A DNA stretch of 10,000 bases from positions 1 through 10,000 of the forward strand of contig JAIWNQ010000120.1 of NCBI GenBank assembly GCA_020216745.1. The letters are read 5' to 3'. The DNA is from Candidatus Hydrogenedens sp. (GTDB taxonomy: Bacteria; Hydrogenedentota; Hydrogenedentia; Hydrogenedentales; Hydrogenedentaceae). Position numbers and translations under genes: made by a program. The notes below the pieces were generated by a model. It worked only from the letters and a program-made list of their open reading frames with translations, was not told the DNA's origin and searched no databases. Positions within the stretch are counted from its first letter, which is position 1; every line of letters begins with the position of its first letter. Positions 6,466 to 10,000 of the stretch are shown here, piece after piece.

Positions 6466-7626
6466 ATGAGAAAGTTAGTGTTGCTAATTTCAGTAACCGT
6501 TGTATTAAGCCTTTTTATGGGCTGTCCCAACAATGGCGTGGTTAGCGATGGTGTGGTCATTTTGGACAAACTACCTGGTGTAACTGTAACTTCTGTGACA
6601 CCAGATCATATTTCACTAACATCACAGGGTGCCGTCCCAATAACAACAGGGGATATTGTCGTTGGACAAAGTGGTGATACGGGCTATCTAAGAAAAGTAA
6701 CGGCGGTGGGACAAAAAGGTAATGAGGTTGTTGCAATTACAGAGCCAGCCTCACTGGAAGATGCAGTACAAGAAGGTATGTTAATGACAACTGTTAAGTT
6801 TGATATAAATGATTTTAAGAAAGCAGGCGTTTTACCAAATGACGCAAAAGCAACTATAGTAAACTTTAGTGGGAAAGAGATATATCGTGGTAATGGTATA
6901 TTAATAACTGTTGATAAAGGTATTTTAGATTGCACACCACAAGTTGCATTGATTGCCGATTATAAAGCATTTCAACTAAACAAACTTGACTTAACAACAA
7001 CAGGAACAATTACACTAACCATCGACCTCAAAGTTGCCCTTGACAATCAAACACCAATTTCTCAAGAGTGGGATATAATCCCGCCTATTGTCCATCCTTT
7101 TGTAGCCAATATTGGTCCAATTCCCATATATGGTAGAGTTACTTTACGTTTCCCATTCGGATTGGTAGCCCAGATGACAGGAGATACAAGTGTAAAATCA
7201 GGCTTTGATATAAAAGATACATTTACATTAAAAGCAGTATATGAATCAGGTAACTGGAACAATTCTAAAGCGGATTTATTTAACTTTACATTCGATGGCC
7301 ATCCATTAACCTGGAATATAGATATTGGTGGAACTGCACAAGCATATATTAAAGCGATTGTCGAGCTTACATTATATGAATCTGCTGAAGCAGAACTCTT
7401 TGGAAAACCCTATCTAACCTCAAATATTCATGTATTCCCTTCACCTGCAAGTATCGAAATTATTGGTGGATTTGATGGAGGTGCATATCTTGGGTTAAGT
7501 GTATTGGGACATAATATCGTAGGTAAAAGTTTTTACTGGAATGGCCCAAGCAAATTATTGTATAGAGGTGTCCAAGATTATTCAGACCCATTACCATGGA
7601 CAAGCGGTTCGATTGATTTGTGGTAA
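6466..7626 (+). CDS. Predicted exported lipoprotein of unknown function
   Basis: A 386-residue protein I do not recognise as a family. Its N-terminus looks like a lipoprotein signal: basic MRK, a hydrophobic run (4-18) and FMGC with C20 as the likely lipidated residue. FMG is not the textbook lipobox, so simple secretion remains possible. Residues about 60-102 have a compact pattern (GDIVV, GYLRKVTAV, GNEVV, TEPASLEDA) that I have seen near the N-terminus of various secreted bacterial and archaeal proteins, though I cannot name it. The rest, to W386, is predominantly short beta strands (for example TGTITLTIDLKVAL and ASIEIIGGFDGGAYLGLSVL), with only C156 after the lipobox, suggesting a beta-sandwich or surface fold. 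It has its own promoter and terminator, so it is transcribed as a single-gene unit. Binding or catalytic function cannot be read from the sequence. Confidence 0.85.
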   Translation: MRKLVLLISVTVVLSLFMGCPNNGVVSDGVVILDKLPGVTVTSVTPDHISLTSQGAVPITTGDIVVGQSGDTGYLRKVTAVGQKGNEVVAITEPASLEDAVQEGMLMTTVKFDINDFKKAGVLPNDAKATIVNFSGKEIYRGNGILITVDKGILDCTPQVALIADYKAFQLNKLDLTTTGTITLTIDLKVALDNQTPISQEWDIIPPIVHPFVANIGPIPIYGRVTLRFPFGLVAQMTGDTSVKSGFDIKDTFTLKAVYESGNWNNSKADLFNFTFDGHPLTWNIDIGGTAQAYIKAIVELTLYESAEAELFGKPYLTSNIHVFPSPASIEIIGGFDGGAYLGLSVLGHNIVGKSFYWNGPSKLLYRGVQDYSDPLPWTSGSIDLW

Positions 7627-7647
7627 TATCATTTAATAGACTTAACC

Positions 7648-7684
7648 AATGTGACTTGAACAATATGTTCAGGTCACATTTTTT
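7648..7684 (+). terminator. Rho-independent terminator after the lipoprotein gene
   Basis: Fourteen-base arms (7648-7661 and 7667-7680) pair with one T-G wobble around a five-base AATAT loop, followed by a T-run to 7684 that continues the TT of the right arm. It begins 22 bases after the stop codon. No T-run lies on the other side, so it acts rightward. It separates the lipoprotein unit from the two genes downstream. Confidence 0.9.
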
Positions 7685-7718
7685 ATTCACTCGAAAAAAA
7701 TAAGGTATTTATATAAAT

Positions 7719-8819
7719 ATGACACTAAGAAAAAATGTGGCAATATTTACTATATCCTTATTATTTTTAACCCCCTATCTATATGCTCAACATCATTCTG
7801 CAGATTACAAACCGCCTTTTTATGTTATTCAATTATCAGAACTACTTCGCGTAATTCAAATATACAATTACGGTTCATACCATTGTTCCCCTGGTTCTGA
7901 AGATGGATATGCCTTAGGTCCAGGCAATAACAGTTGCCAACCTCATAATTCAGATTATAATCCTCAAAACTGGCAAATATCCTTTAATGAAGTTTTAAGA
8001 TTAGTACAACTTTATAAGAGCGATTCATACAAAATAGATAGTACAGGTGAGGATGGTTTCCAATTAGGCACAGCAACCGAACTGACTCCAGGGACAAAGT
8101 CTCAATTTTTAGGGATAACGTTTGTTTGGATTCCATCAGGTTCATTCTATATGGGGACAACCAAATCCCCAAATGACTTAGTAAACCTTTATGGTGGAAC
8201 CGCTTCACTTTACACTTCCGAATATCCTCAACATCTTGTAGTTATATCTCGTGGATTCTGGATGAGTGAAACAGAGATTACTCAACAACAATGGCAAAAT
8301 ATCATGGGTTATAACAATTCCAATAATAAAGGAGATAATCTACCTGTAGAAAATCTAACATGGGAAGAATGCCAAAAATTTATTGATAAAATAAATACTA
8401 TGGGTTCAGGTACATTCCGTTTACCTACCGAAGCAGAATGGGAATATGCATGTCGAGCAGGTTCCACTACTGAATTCTATTTTGGTGACGATGCGTCACA
8501 ATTAGATAACTACGGTTGGCATTACAATAACAGTAATTACCAAACACACCCTGTAGGCCAAAAACTCCCAAACACATGGGGATTGTATGATATGCATGGA
8601 AATGTATGGGAATGGTGTCAAGATTGGTATGATGCTAATTATTATCAATACTCTCCATCTATTGACCCAAATGGTCCTGCATCAGGCAAATATAAAATAT
8701 TACGTGGTGGTACTTGTTTGCGGACATCTGCTCGTTGTCGTTCTGCTTTTCGTTCATGGAATGCCCCAGACTTATCTATGCCAGACCAAGGATTTAGAAT
8801 ATGCAGAATGCCAGATTAA
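7719..8819 (+). CDS. Secreted SUMF1/FGE-fold protein with two dockerin-like N-terminal repeats
   Basis: A 366-residue exported protein. A signal peptide (about 1-23, ending LYA before QHHS) is followed by two related repeats at 29-68 and 79-118. Each follows DYxPxxxxIxxxExLRxxQxY, then EDGYxLG or EDGFxLG, recalling degenerate dockerin/EF-hand loop-helix units. Residues 133-365 form the formylglycine-generating-enzyme (SUMF1) fold: WIPSGSFYMG, SETEITQQQW, LPVENLTWEECQKF, RLPTEAEWEYACRAG, WGLYDMHGNVWEWCQDWY, LRGGTCLRTSARCRSAFR and GFRICR. C340 aligns with the second FGE catalytic cysteine, but R335 occupies the first, so sulfatase-activating chemistry is unlikely; family members of this kind often act in binding. 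AAGG (7702-7705) lies 13 bases before the ATG, a long spacing and a weak ribosome site. Its end overlaps the next gene by 19 bases. The ligand of the repeats is unknown. Confidence 0.88.
   Translation: MTLRKNVAIFTISLLFLTPYLYAQHHSADYKPPFYVIQLSELLRVIQIYNYGSYHCSPGSEDGYALGPGNNSCQPHNSDYNPQNWQISFNEVLRLVQLYKSDSYKIDSTGEDGFQLGTATELTPGTKSQFLGITFVWIPSGSFYMGTTKSPNDLVNLYGGTASLYTSEYPQHLVVISRGFWMSETEITQQQWQNIMGYNNSNNKGDNLPVENLTWEECQKFIDKINTMGSGTFRLPTEAEWEYACRAGSTTEFYFGDDASQLDNYGWHYNNSNYQTHPVGQKLPNTWGLYDMHGNVWEWCQDWYDANYYQYSPSIDPNGPASGKYKILRGGTCLRTSARCRSAFRSWNAPDLSMPDQGFRICRMPD
7803..8072 (+). repeat. Two-copy protein repeat, dockerin-like, within the SUMF1-fold gene
   Basis: Copy 1 encodes residues 29-68 (7803-7922) and copy 2 residues 79-118 (7953-8072), about 40 residues each. 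Conserved positions are the opening Asp-Tyr, a Pro, an Ile before the Glu, LLR/VLR, a Q-hydrophobic-Y segment and a closing EDGY/F-x-LG. The DNA copies are strongly diverged, so the duplication is old. Confidence 0.8.
8788..8792 (+). promoter_or_regulatory. Ribosome binding site for the SBBP gene, inside the upstream coding sequence
   Basis: AAGGA lies eight bases before the ATG at 8801, which is in a different frame from the upstream gene. An in-frame TAG at 8795-8797 rules out a start further upstream in this frame. The start is therefore well fixed, and the overlap suggests coupled translation. Confidence 0.8.
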
Positions 8820-10000
8820 AATTGTTGCCTCTTATATTATTACTCACTGTGCCTTCCTTTTTTACTACATATATTTATGGATTATCTCTTACTACTACTC
8901 CCCTATTTTTTAAACCCAACTTGCACCGATTCTCATCTGATGTCCTGTTTTATTCCTCATCAACACCTATTTCTGTCGCATGTTATAAAGATTCCATTAT
9001 CTTTCACGACATATACTCAAATATATATTTAAAAGTGAGTTTTAACAATAGTAATGCACAATCAATCTCTGGTAGCATATCCCTATCTTCATATTCATGT
9101 TATTTCGACAAATATTTCAATTCTAAAAATGTTCCCATTATATCGCCACATTACAAAGCAGTTATTTACAAAGAAATATATCCGAATATCGACTTATATC
9201 TTTATGAAAATAGTAAACATTTTGAGTTTGATTTCATCATTTATCCCCATGCTAATTGGAATCAAATTTCATTAAACTTTGATGTACTGTCACAAAATAC
9301 ATGGGTTCCAGTTATACCAAAATTATCCAATAATAAAATTATCATTACTTATAACAACTCTTACTTTGAGTTTTTTGCTCCTTGTGCTTTTCAATGGATT
9401 AATGGACAAAAAAGAACTATTCCAATTAAAATTCTCAATGATAATGGAATTAACTTTAATCTATCTGACTCAAATTTTAACCCCAATTATCCACTAATAT
9501 TAGACCCTACGTTGCTTGCTGGAACATATCTTGGTGGTAATAATACCGATAAAATTATTGATGTAAAAGTAGACTCCGCAGGGAATATATATCTAATTGG
9601 TGAAACTAAATCTCCTAATTTTCCAACAAGTTATGGGGTGTTTCAAAGTAATTTTTTAGGTGGTGATATAACAGGAGATATATTTGTAACAAAGATGAAC
9701 CCTACTGCAAACCAGATTTTATTCTCCACATTTTTAGGCGGTTCTGGTGATGACAGTCCAACATGTTTAGAAATTGACTCTTATCGCAACATTTACATAG
9801 CAGGTATTACATCCTCTTCGGATTTTCCTATTACCGCAAATGCATATCAAAATCAAAAAAGAGGGAATCGTGACAGCTTTTTTGTAAAACTAAGTTCTAC
9901 TGGACAAAATTTAATATATAGTTCCTATATCGGTGGAAGTGTAGATGAAAGTATCATGTCTCTTGATATTTTGCCAAATCAGCAAGTGATATTAACAGGT
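8801..10000 (+). CDS. Secreted DUF7948/SBBP-repeat beta-propeller protein (partial, 3' end beyond window)
   Basis: One frame stays open from the ATG at 8801 to the right edge, 400 residues so far. The N-terminus (MQNARLK, then a hydrophobic run to about residue 27) is a signal peptide. Residues about 30-235 resemble the DUF7948 region that precedes SBBP repeats, with the typical YKAVIYKEIYPNIDLYLY (118-135), FEFDFIIYPHAN (141-152) and LILDPTLLAGTYLGG (232-246). SBBP repeats follow at about 242-309, 310-374 and 375 onward: TYLGG, TFLGG and SYIGG openings, VDSAGNIYLIGET and IDSYRNIYIAGIT cores, and SPNFPTS and SSDFPIT turns. Such proteins form extracellular or surface beta-propellers; the ligand is not readable. 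The 5' end overlaps the SUMF1-fold gene by 19 bases, implying co-expression. The full protein probably has more repeats and may end in a sorting or dockerin-like domain. Confidence 0.9.
   Translation, partial: MQNARLKLLPLILLLTVPSFFTTYIYGLSLTTTPLFFKPNLHRFSSDVLFYSSSTPISVACYKDSIIFHDIYSNIYLKVSFNNSNAQSISGSISLSSYSCYFDKYFNSKNVPIISPHYKAVIYKEIYPNIDLYLYENSKHFEFDFIIYPHANWNQISLNFDVLSQNTWVPVIPKLSNNKIIITYNNSYFEFFAPCAFQWINGQKRTIPIKILNDNGINFNLSDSNFNPNYPLILDPTLLAGTYLGGNNTDKIIDVKVDSAGNIYLIGETKSPNFPTSYGVFQSNFLGGDITGDIFVTKMNPTANQILFSTFLGGSGDDSPTCLEIDSYRNIYIAGITSSSDFPITANAYQNQKRGNRDSFFVKLSSTGQNLIYSSYIGGSVDESIMSLDILPNQQVILTG

Noticed and set aside
7686..7714. TTCACT-17-TTATAT as a promoter for the SUMF1-fold gene
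   Set aside because: Transcription would begin at about the start codon and leave no leader, while an AAGG ribosome site lies inside the proposed promoter; the match is also poor.
8587..8913. Small 108-codon open frame overlapping the SUMF1-fold gene
   Set aside because: It is an out-of-frame reading of the WEWCQDWY region and the SBBP signal peptide, with biased composition and no ribosome binding site.
8820..9500. Apparent 700-base noncoding gap or frameshifted gene after the SUMF1-fold gene
   Set aside because: Translating from the ATG at 8801 gives one uninterrupted frame to the window edge with a signal peptide and SBBP repeats; shorter open frames at 8587, 9054 and 9279 are in other frames and are shadows.
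1..10000. CRISPR array, tRNA, rRNA, insertion sequence or phage genes
   Set aside because: No regularly spaced direct repeats, no cloverleaf or rRNA-like segments, and no transposase, integrase or phage structural motifs were seen.

Overview
The window comes from an AT-rich bacterial genome that carries anaerobic or facultative energy genes and large secreted beta-rich proteins. The housekeeping genes are typical bacterial ones. The tandem motif in the protein at 7719 (pattern DYxPxxWxIxxxELLRxIQxYN ... EDGYxLG) is one I associate with uncultivated lineages such as Hydrogenedentota and their neighbours. That assignment is from memory, and no marker in the window fixes the phylum.

Layout. (1) 1-1670, minus strand: most of a HoxF-type gene, the NADH/FMN-binding diaphorase subunit of a soluble NAD-reducing [NiFe] hydrogenase, running off the left edge. 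(2) 1671-2035: a very AT-rich divergent intergenic region with weak candidate promoters on both strands and a small inverted repeat. (3) 2036-6393, plus strand: a tight operon ybaB - fmt - rsmB - PASTA-repeat membrane protein - rpe. Gene junctions are a 1-base overlap, zero spacing, an 88-base overlap and a 25-base gap. It covers nucleoid or recombination-linked DNA binding, initiator-tRNA formylation, 16S rRNA m5C967 methylation, an envelope PASTA protein without a kinase domain, and ribulose-phosphate epimerase. (4) 6390-7684: a self-contained single-gene unit: a sigma70-like promoter whose -35 overlaps the rpe stop codon, a predicted lipoprotein of unknown function, and a strong rho-independent terminator. 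(5) 7719-10000+: two overlapping genes for exported proteins. The first has two dockerin-like repeats and a formylglycine-generating-enzyme-fold domain lacking the catalytic cysteine pair. The second has a DUF7948-like N-terminal domain followed by SBBP beta-propeller repeats, and runs off the right edge.

How they fit. The central operon resembles the Firmicutes fmt-rsmB-prpC-prkC-rsgA-rpe cluster, with the PASTA protein where the PASTA kinase would be, but with no phosphatase, kinase domain or rsgA. The right-hand genes are envelope or extracellular accessory genes whose ligands cannot be read from the sequence. The most notable points are the kinase-less PASTA protein with an unassigned C-terminal domain, the orphan lipoprotein unit, and the repeat-bearing SUMF1-fold protein coupled to an SBBP protein. 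No clearly new multi-gene defence or mobile system is visible.
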